The notes under the pieces: generated by a model
Told to the model about the DNA's origin: nothing
The model's input: the letters and a program-made list of their open reading frames with translations, nothing else
Database searches by the model: none
Made by a program: the position numbers and the translations under genes
Shown: piece after piece, positions 13,904 through 20,691 of the stretch
How positions within the stretch are numbered: the first letter of the stretch is position 1
Layout of the letters: each line of letters begins with the position of its first letter
Assembly: GCF_000719345.1 (NCBI RefSeq)
Contig: NZ_JOFX01000057.1
Span: 1 to 21,976, forward strand
Reading direction: 5' to 3'
Origin: Streptomyces sp. NRRL F-2664
GTDB taxonomy: Bacteria; Actinomycetota; Actinomycetes; Streptomycetales; Streptomycetaceae
Length of the DNA stretch: 21,976 bases

Positions 13904-16138
13904 TCAGCGGCAGACGGCGAGGGCGTCCAGGGCGACCGCGCCCTGGCCCCGGGGGAGGACCATCAGGGGGTTGATGTCCAGCTCGGCGAGTTCGTCGCCG
14001 AACTCCAGCGCCATGCGCTGGATCCGGAGGATCACCTCCACCAGCGCGTCCACGTCGGCCGGGGGCGCACCCCGGACCCCTTCGAGCAGCGCGTGGCCGC
14101 GCAGCTCCTGCAGCATCGCGCGGGCCTGGTCCTCGCCGAACGGCGGGACGCGGACCGCCGCGTCGTGCAGGACCTCGACGAGGACGCCGCCCAGCCCGAC
14201 GGTGACGGTCGGGCCGAAGAGGTCGTCCTGGGTGACGCCGACGACCATCTCGACGCCCCGTTCCACCATCTGGCAGACCAGGATCCCGTCGAGCGGGACG
14301 TTCTCGTAGCGGGCGATGTCGGTGAGCTCGCGGTAGGCGTCGCGGATCTGGCTCGCGGAGGTCAGACCGATCTTGACCAGGCCCAGCTCGGTCTTGTGGC
14401 CGAGCTGCGGGCCGGAGGCCTTCATCACCACCGGGTACCCGACCAGCCCGGCCGCGCGGACCGCCGCCGCCGCGCTCGTCACCAGCTGCTCGCGGGGCAC
14501 ACGTATTCCGTAGGCGCGCAGGAGCTGTTTCGCGGCGTGCTCGCTGAGCTGCTGACCGGGCCGCATCAACGCCTGCGCCTTGCGGTACGAGGGCGAGGGC
14601 GTGCGCGGTGCGTCCTCGAAGGGCGAGCGGTAGCCGGCGGTGAAGCGGTGGTGGCCGAGGTAGGCGCGGACGGCGGTGATGCAGTTGCCGAAGGTGCGGA
14701 AGGTGGCCACGCGGGAGGAGCCGAGAAGGGTGGTGCGGTAGGCGGCCTCGGTCCCGACGGGGGACCCCCAGATCACGCAGACCAGCTTGTCGGTCTGCTC
14801 GGCGGCGTCGACGAGATCCTGGGCGAGCCTGTCGCTCATCGGGGGGAAGGGGCCGGTGATCGGACAGATGAGGACCCCCACCGAGGGATCGGCGAGGATC
14901 GCGTCGATGATCTTCCGGCCGCGCCAGTCGCCGACGGGGTGCCCGCCGTTGTCGACGGGGTTGGCGACGCTGAGGTACGGCGGGATCCACTGGTGGAGCT
15001 CGTCCTGCTTGGCCTGCGAGAGGGTGGGCAGGGTCAGGCCCGCCTCGGTGGCGAGGTCGGAGAAGTGGGCGCCGGTGCCGCCGGAGATGGAGTACACGAC
15101 GACGCCGTCGGCCCGGGGCCTGCGGGCGCGGGCGAGGAGGGCGGCCGTGTCCTGGAGCTCGTCGAGGCCGTCGACGCGGATGATGCCGAACTGGCGCATG
15201 GCGGCGTCCACGACGGTGTCGGCGCCGGTCAGCTTCCCGGTGTGGGAGGCGGCCGTGCGGGCGCCGGTCTCGGTGCGGCCCACCTTGACGGCGACGACGG
15301 GCACGCCGTTGCGGGCGGCCCGGTCGGCGGCCAGGAGGAAGGACCGGCCGTCCTTGAGGCCCTCGACGTAGCAGGCGATGGCGCCGACCTCGGGCTGTTC
15401 GGCGAAGTAGGAGAGGAAGTCGGATGTCTCCAGGTCGGCCTCGTTGCCGGTGGGGGCCCAGTGGGACAGCCGGATGCCCAGTTCCTGGAGGGTGTGGACG
15501 GGCCGGCCCTGGTGGCCGGACTGCGTGATCAGGGCGATCGCCGGACCGTCGAGGTCGTCGCGGAAGTCCTCGAAGGCGTTGAGATTGGTGTTGGGTCCCA
15601 GCAGGCGCAGCCCCGAGCGCCGGACGGCGGCCGCGAGGCGTTCCTGCGCGGCGGCCCCGGCGTCGCCGGTCTCCGCGAAGCCGGACGCGAAGGCGACGGC
15701 GAACTTCACCTTGGTGTCGGCCAGTTCCTCGATGACGGGCAGCGGATCGGAGACCAGCAGGACGGCGAGGTCCACCTGTTCGGGCAGCTCGGCCACACAG
15801 GGGTGGCAGGGCAGTCCGAAGACGGTGCGGCGGGTGGGGTGCACGGGGTGGATCCGGGCGCCGACGCGCTCCGCCCAGGCGATGAGCCGCCGGGTGATGC
15901 CGGTGTTGGGTCTGCCGTCGGCGTCGGAGGCGCCGACGACCGCCACGGACTCGGGCCGGAAGAACCGGTCGAGGTCGGGTACGTCGGCGTGCAGCGGCCG
16001 TCCGCTGACGTCCAGGGGGACCGCGTCGTCGGCGGAGGGGGCCGCCGACGAGTGGACGGCCGCCCTGGGGGTCTCCCCGCAGGCCTCGACTCGTGCGCGG
16101 AAGTCGGTGGTGAGGGTGCCGTGAGTAGATCCAAGCAT
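13904..16138 (-). CDS. NDP-forming acyl-CoA ligase (acetate-CoA ligase/ACD superfamily)
   Basis: The 744-residue fusion enzyme makes an acyl-CoA with ATP giving ADP and phosphate. In order: a CoA-binding Rossmann domain (FRPESVAVVGASDADGRPN near 61-79), succinyl-CoA-ligase-like domains with LITQSGHQG and the conserved SHTGKLTG loop (His about 299, the probable phospho-His region), then a C-terminal ATP-grasp domain with YPVVMKASGPQLGHKTELG, VGLGGVLVEVLHD and the LDINPLMV end motif. The single-chain alpha-beta order is that of bacterial acetate-, pimeloyl- or feruloyl-CoA ligase types; the substrate cannot be fixed. ATG 16138 (MLGSTHG) is preferred. TTG 16180, 14 codons upstream, lies next to the operators. 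Two operator copies lie 46-84 bp upstream, giving the most heavily marked promoter in the window. Confidence 0.9.
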   Translation of the reverse strand: MLGSTHGTLTTDFRARVEACGETPRAAVHSSAAPSADDAVPLDVSGRPLHADVPDLDRFFRPESVAVVGASDADGRPNTGITRRLIAWAERVGARIHPVHPTRRTVFGLPCHPCVAELPEQVDLAVLLVSDPLPVIEELADTKVKFAVAFASGFAETGDAGAAAQERLAAAVRRSGLRLLGPNTNLNAFEDFRDDLDGPAIALITQSGHQGRPVHTLQELGIRLSHWAPTGNEADLETSDFLSYFAEQPEVGAIACYVEGLKDGRSFLLAADRAARNGVPVVAVKVGRTETGARTAASHTGKLTGADTVVDAAMRQFGIIRVDGLDELQDTAALLARARRPRADGVVVYSISGGTGAHFSDLATEAGLTLPTLSQAKQDELHQWIPPYLSVANPVDNGGHPVGDWRGRKIIDAILADPSVGVLICPITGPFPPMSDRLAQDLVDAAEQTDKLVCVIWGSPVGTEAAYRTTLLGSSRVATFRTFGNCITAVRAYLGHHRFTAGYRSPFEDAPRTPSPSYRKAQALMRPGQQLSEHAAKQLLRAYGIRVPREQLVTSAAAAVRAAGLVGYPVVMKASGPQLGHKTELGLVKIGLTSASQIRDAYRELTDIARYENVPLDGILVCQMVERGVEMVVGVTQDDLFGPTVTVGLGGVLVEVLHDAAVRVPPFGEDQARAMLQELRGHALLEGVRGAPPADVDALVEVILRIQRMALEFGDELAELDINPLMVLPRGQGAVALDALAVCR

Positions 16139-16183
16139 CGTTCCGCCCGCTCCTGCTCGATGAACCTCGATGGACCTCAATAA

Positions 16184-16198
16184 CTGACGTGTAGTCAG
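16184..16198. promoter_or_regulatory. CTGAC-N5-GTCAG operator, copy 5
   Basis: CTGAC GTGTA GTCAG followed by ATT, with both arms perfect. It is 46 bp upstream of the NDP-forming ligase start and its centre is 24 bp from the next copy, about two and a third helical turns. Confidence 0.72.
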
Positions 16199-16207
16199 AT
16201 TACTGAA

Positions 16208-16222
16208 CTGACGTGACGTCAG
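16208..16222. promoter_or_regulatory. CTGAC-N5-GTCAG operator, copy 6
   Basis: CTGAC GTGAC GTCAG. Read as CTGACGT-G-ACGTCAG it is a perfect inverted repeat, the most symmetric of the set. It is paired with copy 5 upstream of the ligase. Confidence 0.74.
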
Positions 16223-16425
16223 GAACAGGGCTGCGCAGGAAAGCTGGTGGAGGTGATGTGGTGAACGGTGGCAGACTCCGCCGGACCCGGTCCAGAGTGC
16301 ACTTCAGGCCGAGATCACCCCGCGCCCCGCGCCGGGCGGCCGTCGCTCCCGGCGGTCGCATGATCCGAAAGACACGCACCGGACGGCCCGGCGCGGTGCG
16401 GGCACGACGAGCCCTGCCGCGGCCG

Positions 16426-16727
16426 ATGAATGCGGGCACCGACCACTGCCCGTACGACCGGCCGCCCCGGCCGCGGCCCGTCCGGATCGACCCGCTCCCC
16501 TCCCGCACGGTCGCCGCGATCCCCCGCGAGGAGCGCCGGCGCCCCGCCGTGCGCGGGCTCCCCGTGGCCGCACCGCGAACGGGAGGCCCTGCTCGTGCCG
16601 CTGGACGAGGAGCTGCGGCGCAGGACCGTGCCCGACCCGTCCGCCCCCGGGAAGCCGCACCGGCGGCAGGCCTGGTGGCGGCGGATGTACGACCTGGACC
16701 ATCTCCTGCGAGGCGCCCGCGGGCGGC
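16426..16727 (+). pseudogene. Possible frameshifted small gene
   Basis: Two adjoining plus-strand segments look coding but lie in different frames. From ATG 16426 to about 16563 one frame has nearly all G/C third positions and reads MNAGTDHCPYDRPPRPRPVR and on to EERRRPAVRGLP. From about 16564 the +1 frame takes over with WPHREREALLVPLDEELRRR and then AWWRRMYDLDHLLRG. Removing one C from the CCCC run at 16560-16563 would join them as GLPWPHRE. After the join no stop occurs before the sequence enters the antisense of the monooxygenase gene, so the 3' end also seems lost. GTG 16595, with GGGAGG 8 bp upstream, could start the second part alone. No ribosome site precedes 16426. I do not recognise a family. 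Confidence 0.3.
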
Positions 16728-16729
16728 AC

Positions 16730-17911
16730 TCAGGGGCGGGCCGTCCGCCGCGCCACCGCCTTGGCGATCCTCTCCGCGTCCAGGGCCATCTCCCGGAACA
16801 TCCCGCTGATCGGATTGGTGAAGCCGGTGAAGTACAGGCCGGGCGCCCCTTCGCAGGTCCGGGCGCCGTGCGCGCGGGGCCGGCCGCGCTCGTCCAGTAC
16901 CCCGAGGTGGCCGACGAGCCCCTCCAGCCGGCGGCTGTACCCGGTGGCGGCGATGACGGCGTCAGGGGTGATGCGCGAGCCGTCCGCGAGCACCACCTCG
17001 GGCCCGTCGAAGGACTCCACGGCCGCCACCGGCTCCACCCGGCCGGCGCGCACCGCGTCGACCAGGCCGACGTCCTGGACCGGGATCGCACCCTCCCGGA
17101 CCCTGCTGTACAGGCCGGTGGCGGGCCGCGGGAGCCCGTACGCGGACAGGTCCGGGACGGAGGCCCGGGCCACCACCGCGCCCAGCCGGTCCACGAGCCG
17201 TACGGGCAGCCTCCGCACGAGGATCCCGCTGCGCTGGGCGGGCCAGCCGGCGGTGGAGCGGCGCATGATGTGCGGGGCGGTGCGCACGGCGAGCCGCACC
17301 CGCGCCGCGCCGCCCTCGGCGAGGTCGGCGGCTATCTCCGCGCCGGTGTTGCCGACGCCGACGACCAGGACGTCCCGGCCCGCGTAGGGCAGGGGGTTGC
17401 GGTAATCGGCGGCGTGCAGCAGCCGGCCGCCGTAGGACTCGGCGCCCGGCCAGTCGGGCAGCCGGGGCGTGTGGTTGAAACCGGTCGCGACGACGACCGC
17501 CGCCGCGCTCAGCACCCGACCGCCGCTGGCGTGCAGGGTCCAGCCGCCCTCGTCCGCGGGGTCGGGCTCGATACGCGTCACCTCGACGCCGGTGACGAGC
17601 TCCAGCTCGTGGAACTCGGCGTACTTCTCCAGGTACCGCACGACGTTGTCGCGGGAGACCCAGCGGCCGAACCGGCGCGGCATCGCCAGACCCGGCAGGG
17701 CGGACAGCCGGCGGGTGGTGTGCAGGCGCAGCCGGTCGTAGTGGCGCCGCCAGGACGCGCCGACGGTGTCGGACTTCTCGACGACCACCGCGCGGACCCC
17801 GCGGGCGCGCAGGGCGGCGGCCGCGGCGAGGCCGCCGGGACCGGCCCCGATGACGTACACGGGGCGGGGCTGCGTGGTCATGTCGACCGCTGGTGTGGGG
17901 ACTCCGGACAT
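16730..17911 (-). CDS. FMO-type flavin-containing monooxygenase
   Basis: The 393-residue class-B flavoprotein has an FAD motif VIGAGPGG (20-27), the segment GASWRRHYDRLRLHTTRRLS typical of FMO/YUCCA-like enzymes, and an FMO signature in the form YGGRLLHAADY (F/YxGxxxHxxxY). The NADPH motif is VVGVGNTGAEIA, and the late GYSRR and GLYFTGF segments are present. Such enzymes oxygenate a nucleophilic atom or insert oxygen next to a ketone, using NADPH and O2. The substrate is unknown. ATG 17911 and ATG 17881 are both possible; neither has a ribosome site. An open frame up to 18085 has poor coding character. The gene is divergent from the DoxX unit. The operator at 18094 is over 180 bp from this start, so control by it is uncertain. 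Confidence 0.9.
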   Translation of the reverse strand: MSGVPTPAVDMTTQPRPVYVIGAGPGGLAAAAALRARGVRAVVVEKSDTVGASWRRHYDRLRLHTTRRLSALPGLAMPRRFGRWVSRDNVVRYLEKYAEFHELELVTGVEVTRIEPDPADEGGWTLHASGGRVLSAAAVVVATGFNHTPRLPDWPGAESYGGRLLHAADYRNPLPYAGRDVLVVGVGNTGAEIAADLAEGGAARVRLAVRTAPHIMRRSTAGWPAQRSGILVRRLPVRLVDRLGAVVARASVPDLSAYGLPRPATGLYSRVREGAIPVQDVGLVDAVRAGRVEPVAAVESFDGPEVVLADGSRITPDAVIAATGYSRRLEGLVGHLGVLDERGRPRAHGARTCEGAPGLYFTGFTNPISGMFREMALDAERIAKAVARRTARP

Positions 17912-18093
17912 GAGGTGTGATCGTATCGCCACGCTGGGTTGATGGGTCTCGGAGAAGGAGGGAATCGATTGCGGATCGGTCACGGCCGGGTTCCGGCCCG
18001 GCGGCGGTCGCGGCCCTCCCGGCGCCCGCTGCTGCTGCGGGAGCGGGTCGCGGCCGGCCGGGGCCCTTGCGGGATCGCTCCGCATCCGCTGAA

Positions 18094-18108
18094 CTGACGT
18101 ACCGTCAG
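18094..18108. promoter_or_regulatory. CTGAC-N5-GTCAG operator, copy 7
   Basis: CTGAC GTACC GTCAG followed by ATC, with both arms perfect. It lies 27 bp upstream of the DoxX-family start at 18136, in the divergent region with the monooxygenase. Confidence 0.72.
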
Positions 18109-18135
18109 ATCAGTGGGGAGAAGGTGGGGCTGCCG

Positions 18136-18588
18136 ATGCAGACCGTCTGGCTCAGTGGGGCCGAATGGCTCGCCGTGCTCCGGATAGGCCTCGGCCTGTG
18201 GTGGCTGGAGAGCTGGCGGCACAAGGACAAGAAGGGCTGGTTCGAACGCGGCACCGGCATCGCATGGGCCGCCGACGTCGCGGACAAACACCGCTGGACC
18301 TTCGTCAAGGCCGGCTTCCACCTGGTCGTCGCCCCACGGCCGAAGACGATGGCGTACATCGTCGTCTACGCGGAACTCGCCCTGGGGCTGGGCCTGGTCC
18401 TCGGCTTCCTGACCCCCGTCGCACTGATCGGCGGACTCCTGCTGAACCTCCTCTACCTCGTGCTGATGATCCACGACTGGGCGGAGCAGGGGCAGAACGC
18501 GATGATGGCGCTCATCTCGCTCGTCGCCCTCCTCGCCCTGTCCTGGCAGACCTGGTCCCTGGACGCGGCGCTCGGACTCTTCCTGTGA
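18136..18588 (+). CDS. DoxX-family integral membrane protein
   Basis: The 150-residue protein begins with an amphipathic/hydrophobic stretch (WLAVLRIGLGLWWLESW), then a soluble loop rich in Lys and Trp. Three further membrane segments follow: MAYIVVYAELALGLGLVLGF, then VALIGGLLLNLLYLVLM, then MALISLVALLALSW. A four-helix DoxX-like fold is the best match. DoxX proteins are often next to redox or catabolic genes; a specific function is not known here. ATG 18136 is preceded by AAGGTGG at about 8 bp; GTG 18124 is an alternative. The stop overlaps the next start by 4 bp (GTGA), so it is coupled to the DUF35 protein. A perfect-arm operator precedes the unit. It could assist membrane handling of a hydrophobic substrate, but that is inference. 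Confidence 0.8.
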   Translation: MQTVWLSGAEWLAVLRIGLGLWWLESWRHKDKKGWFERGTGIAWAADVADKHRWTFVKAGFHLVVAPRPKTMAYIVVYAELALGLGLVLGFLTPVALIGGLLLNLLYLVLMIHDWAEQGQNAMMALISLVALLALSWQTWSLDAALGLFL

Positions 18589-19079
18589 GCGCCGCCGTGC
18601 GCCACGACCTCCCCGAGGCCGACGACTTCACCCGCCCCTACTGGGACGCGGCGGCGCAGGGCCGGCTCCTGCTGCGCCGCTGCGGCGACTGCGGGCGGGC
18701 GCACCACTACCCGCGCGAGTTCTGCCCCCACTGTTGGGCCGGCGAGGACCGCGTGACCTGGGAGACCGCCGGCGGCCGGGCCACCCTCCACACGTGGTCG
18801 GTCGTCCACCGCAACGACCTCCCGCCGTTCGACACGCGCGTCCCCTACACGGCCGCCGTCGTCGACCTGGCCGAAGGCCCGCGGATGATGACCGAGGTGG
18901 TGGACTGCGCACCCGCGGACCTGCGCATCGGCATGCCGCTGACCGTCACCTTCCGCGAGGCCGCCGACGGGCTGTGGGTGGCCGTCTTCCGGCCGGACCC
19001 CCGGGGCCCGGACGGGGTCGGGCACGCCGGGGGCGGCCGGGGCGTAGGGGCATCCGGGCCAGGGGCATCCGGGGCGTAG
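18585..19079 (+). CDS. Zn-ribbon / OB-fold DUF35 protein (thiolase- or hydratase-partner type)
   Basis: The 164-residue protein starts with an alpha-helical PEADDFTRPYWDAAAQGRLLLRRC region, then a rubredoxin-like zinc ribbon CGDC...CPHC (Cys33, 36, 47, 50), then an OB-fold typical of DUF35: TLHTWSVVHR, VPYTAAVVDLAEGPRMMTEVV, IGMPLTVTF and VAVFRP. Family members act with thiolases (SCP2-type) or MaoC-like hydratases and aldolases, for example ChsH2 in mycobacterial cholesterol degradation. No such partner gene is in the window. The start is GTG 18585, overlapping the DoxX stop. The last 25 residues are Gly-rich and encoded by repetitive GGGGCGTAGGGG / GGGGCATCC units, including the stop, and are probably non-functional. 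Confidence 0.88.
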   Translation: MSAAVRHDLPEADDFTRPYWDAAAQGRLLLRRCGDCGRAHHYPREFCPHCWAGEDRVTWETAGGRATLHTWSVVHRNDLPPFDTRVPYTAAVVDLAEGPRMMTEVVDCAPADLRIGMPLTVTFREAADGLWVAVFRPDPRGPDGVGHAGGGRGVGASGPGASGA

Positions 19080-19149
19080 GGGCGGACACCGGCGGGATCG
19101 GGGGCGGGCAACCCCGGGCGGGGGCGCGGGCACTGTCGGGGCCGAGACG

Positions 19150-19212
19150 GGCACTGGCGGATCGGGTGCCGACATCACCGGATCGGCTGCCGGCACCGCC
19201 GCATCGGGTGCC
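19150..19212. repeat. Three 21-bp degenerate tandem repeats
   Basis: Units at 19150-19170, 19171-19191 and 19192-19212 share the pattern GRCAYYRSCGSATCGGSTGCC. They lie in the gap between the convergent DUF35 and PdxH-like genes, 15 bp from the latter's stop. A 21-bp period is coding-compatible (7 residues), but no reading frame there looks like a gene. Confidence 0.75.
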
Positions 19213-19226
19213 GCCCCGCCTGCCCC

Positions 19227-19985
19227 TCAGGGCCAGAGCAGCTCGCGGACCCAGGACCCGCCTCCGGCGGCCCGCCGGTAGCGCAGACGAACGTGCCTGC
19301 GGGCGGCATCCCCCTGGAAGAACTCCACCTCCGCGGGAGCCAGGACGTACCGGGTCCAGGTCGGAGCCGGCGCGTCCGGCTCCGACCCGGCCCGCTCCCA
19401 GGCGGCCGCCGAGGCCCGCACCAGCTCCTCCACCGAGCCCAGCAGCTCGCTCTGCCGCCCCGTGAGCGCCGCCGCGAGCGCACCGCGCGAACGGACCGCC
19501 AGGTCGGCCCGGCTCTCCTCGGGGCCGCACGCGGTGACCGCGCCCCGCACGCGCACCTGCCGGCCCACGGACGGCCAGTAGAACCCGAGCGCCGCCTCCG
19601 GGCGCGCCGCCAACTGCACGCCCTTGGCGCTCGTGGCGTGCGTGGCGAAGTGCCAGCCCCGCCCGTCGGCGTCGTGCAGCATCAGCGTCCGTACGTCGGG
19701 CCGCCCGTCCCCGTCCACCGTGGCCAGGCTCATCGTGTGCGGCTCCGACTGGCCCGCACGCGCGGCGTGCACGAACCACTCCCGGAACAACGCCACCGGC
19801 TCGCCGGGCGCGGACCCGGGGTCGAAGCCGGGGAGCGGGGAGTCCCACACGCGCAGGGCGTGCAGCACCGCCCGGAACTCCTCGTCGCCGATCCGCCCGC
19901 CGGCGGGGCCTTCGCCGCCTGCCTCGTCCCCGTAGCCCTTGGTGTCTGCGGTGCCTTCGCTGCCTCTGCTGTCTTCGCTGCTCAT
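19227..19985 (-). CDS. Pyridoxamine 5'-phosphate oxidase-like (PdxH family) FMN protein
   Basis: The 252-residue protein matches the PdxH family, which oxidises pyridoxamine/pyridoxine phosphate to pyridoxal phosphate. The central FMN-binding run is RTLMLHD, then GWHFATHATSAKGVQLAARP, FYWPSVGRQVRVRGAV, then SRGALAAALTGRQSELL. At the C-terminus is EFFQGDAARRHVRLRYRR, where Arg and His align with the substrate-binding RLHDR of the E. coli enzyme in slightly altered form (RRHVR). The first 32 residues are an acidic Gly/Glu extension. ATG 19985 lacks a good ribosome site. It is convergent with the DUF35 gene and divergent from the AhpD-like gene, whose ECF promoter lies just upstream on the other strand. 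The altered motif leaves room for another PNPOx-like activity. Confidence 0.8.
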   Translation of the reverse strand: MSSEDSRGSEGTADTKGYGDEAGGEGPAGGRIGDEEFRAVLHALRVWDSPLPGFDPGSAPGEPVALFREWFVHAARAGQSEPHTMSLATVDGDGRPDVRTLMLHDADGRGWHFATHATSAKGVQLAARPEAALGFYWPSVGRQVRVRGAVTACGPEESRADLAVRSRGALAAALTGRQSELLGSVEELVRASAAAWERAGSEPDAPAPTWTRYVLAPAEVEFFQGDAARRHVRLRYRRAAGGGSWVRELLWP

Positions 19986-20042
19986 GGCGCCCAGGCTAAG
20001 CGCGGAGGAGACGCAGCTCACACCCGCCCGCGCCACCCTCCA

Positions 20043-20069
20043 TGTCACAGAACCCCGCGCCATCTCGTC
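20043..20069 (+). promoter_or_regulatory. ECF41 sigma-factor promoter
   Basis: TGTCACA (20043-20049) and CGTC (20066-20069) are separated by exactly 16 bp, matching the published ECF41 consensus TGTCACA-N16-CGTC. It lies 40 bp upstream of the AhpD-like gene start. An ECF41 sigma gene follows that gene, so the promoter is very probably its own target. Confidence 0.8.
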
Positions 20070-20108
20070 CCAAGGGTGCAGCCACGGACGACGACGGAGG
20101 AACACACC

Positions 20109-20582
20109 ATGGACGCGCGACTGAACTACTTCGCCAGCCCGACCGCCGGCAAGGCCCTCAAGTACGTCATGTCGGCGGGCGCGGCACTCAAGGAAGCGCC
20201 GCTGCCCGCCGCCACGCGGGAACTGGTGGCACTGCGCGTGAGCCAGATCAACGGCTGCGCCTTCTGCATCGACATGCACACCAAGGACGCCACCGCCGCC
20301 GGTGAAACCCCGGTACGGCTGCACCTGGTGGCCGCATGGCGCGAGGCCACCGTCTTCACCGAGGCCGAACGGGCCGCCCTGGAACTGGCCGAGCAGGGCA
20401 CCCGGATCGCGGACGCGGCCGGCGGGGTCGACGACGAGGCGTGGGCGAACGCCGCCAAGCACTACGACACCGAGCAGCTCACCGCGCTCACGCTCATGAT
20501 CTCGTTCATGAACATGGCCAACCGGCTGAACGTCATCGCGCAGCAGCCCGCCGGCGACTACCGGCCCGGGCAGCTGCACTGA
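20109..20582 (+). CDS. Carboxymuconolactone decarboxylase/AhpD-like protein
   Basis: The 157-residue protein has the AhpD-type redox site NGCAFCIDMHTKDA (Cys50, Cys53, His57) with the preceding conserved Glu38 in ATRELVALRVS. Length and motif match the stand-alone carboxymuconolactone-decarboxylase proteins that are the usual neighbours of ECF41 sigma factors. They are suspected to act in peroxide or electrophile detoxification rather than beta-ketoadipate metabolism. ATG 20109 is preceded by GGAGGA at 8 bp. A spurious ATG at 20042 falls inside the promoter. The gene is probably cotranscribed with, or directly controlled by, the sigma gene 109 bp downstream. The substrate is unknown. Confidence 0.92.
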   Translation: MDARLNYFASPTAGKALKYVMSAGAALKEAPLPAATRELVALRVSQINGCAFCIDMHTKDATAAGETPVRLHLVAAWREATVFTEAERAALELAEQGTRIADAAGGVDDEAWANAAKHYDTEQLTALTLMISFMNMANRLNVIAQQPAGDYRPGQLH

Positions 20583-20691
20583 GGCCGACACCGGTCGTTG
20601 CGGCGGGCCGCCGCCGCTCCGGATGATCATCGCCAGGGTGCCCGGGCCGGTGAGCCGGGCCGGGCCGTGGGGACGTCAGGGGGAACCACAC

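Larger units (their letters stand above)
16139..16729. other. 591-bp stretch without a confident intact gene
   Basis: From left to right it holds the ligase 5' region with two operator copies (16184-16222), then about 200 bp in which I see no motif or coding signal. After that comes a coding-like stretch on the plus strand that changes frame near 16560 (see the pseudogene entry). The long minus-strand frames here have improbable compositions and are not reported as genes. Confidence 0.5.

Noticed and set aside
14787..16183. Several plus-strand frames antisense to the NDP-forming ligase
   Set aside because: No motif and atypical composition; the minus strand encodes all ligase and ATP-grasp motifs continuously.
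20042..20305. Plus-strand frame beginning at ATG 20042
   Set aside because: Its start lies in the ECF41 promoter and it is out of frame with the AhpD-like protein, which has its own ribosome site at 20109.
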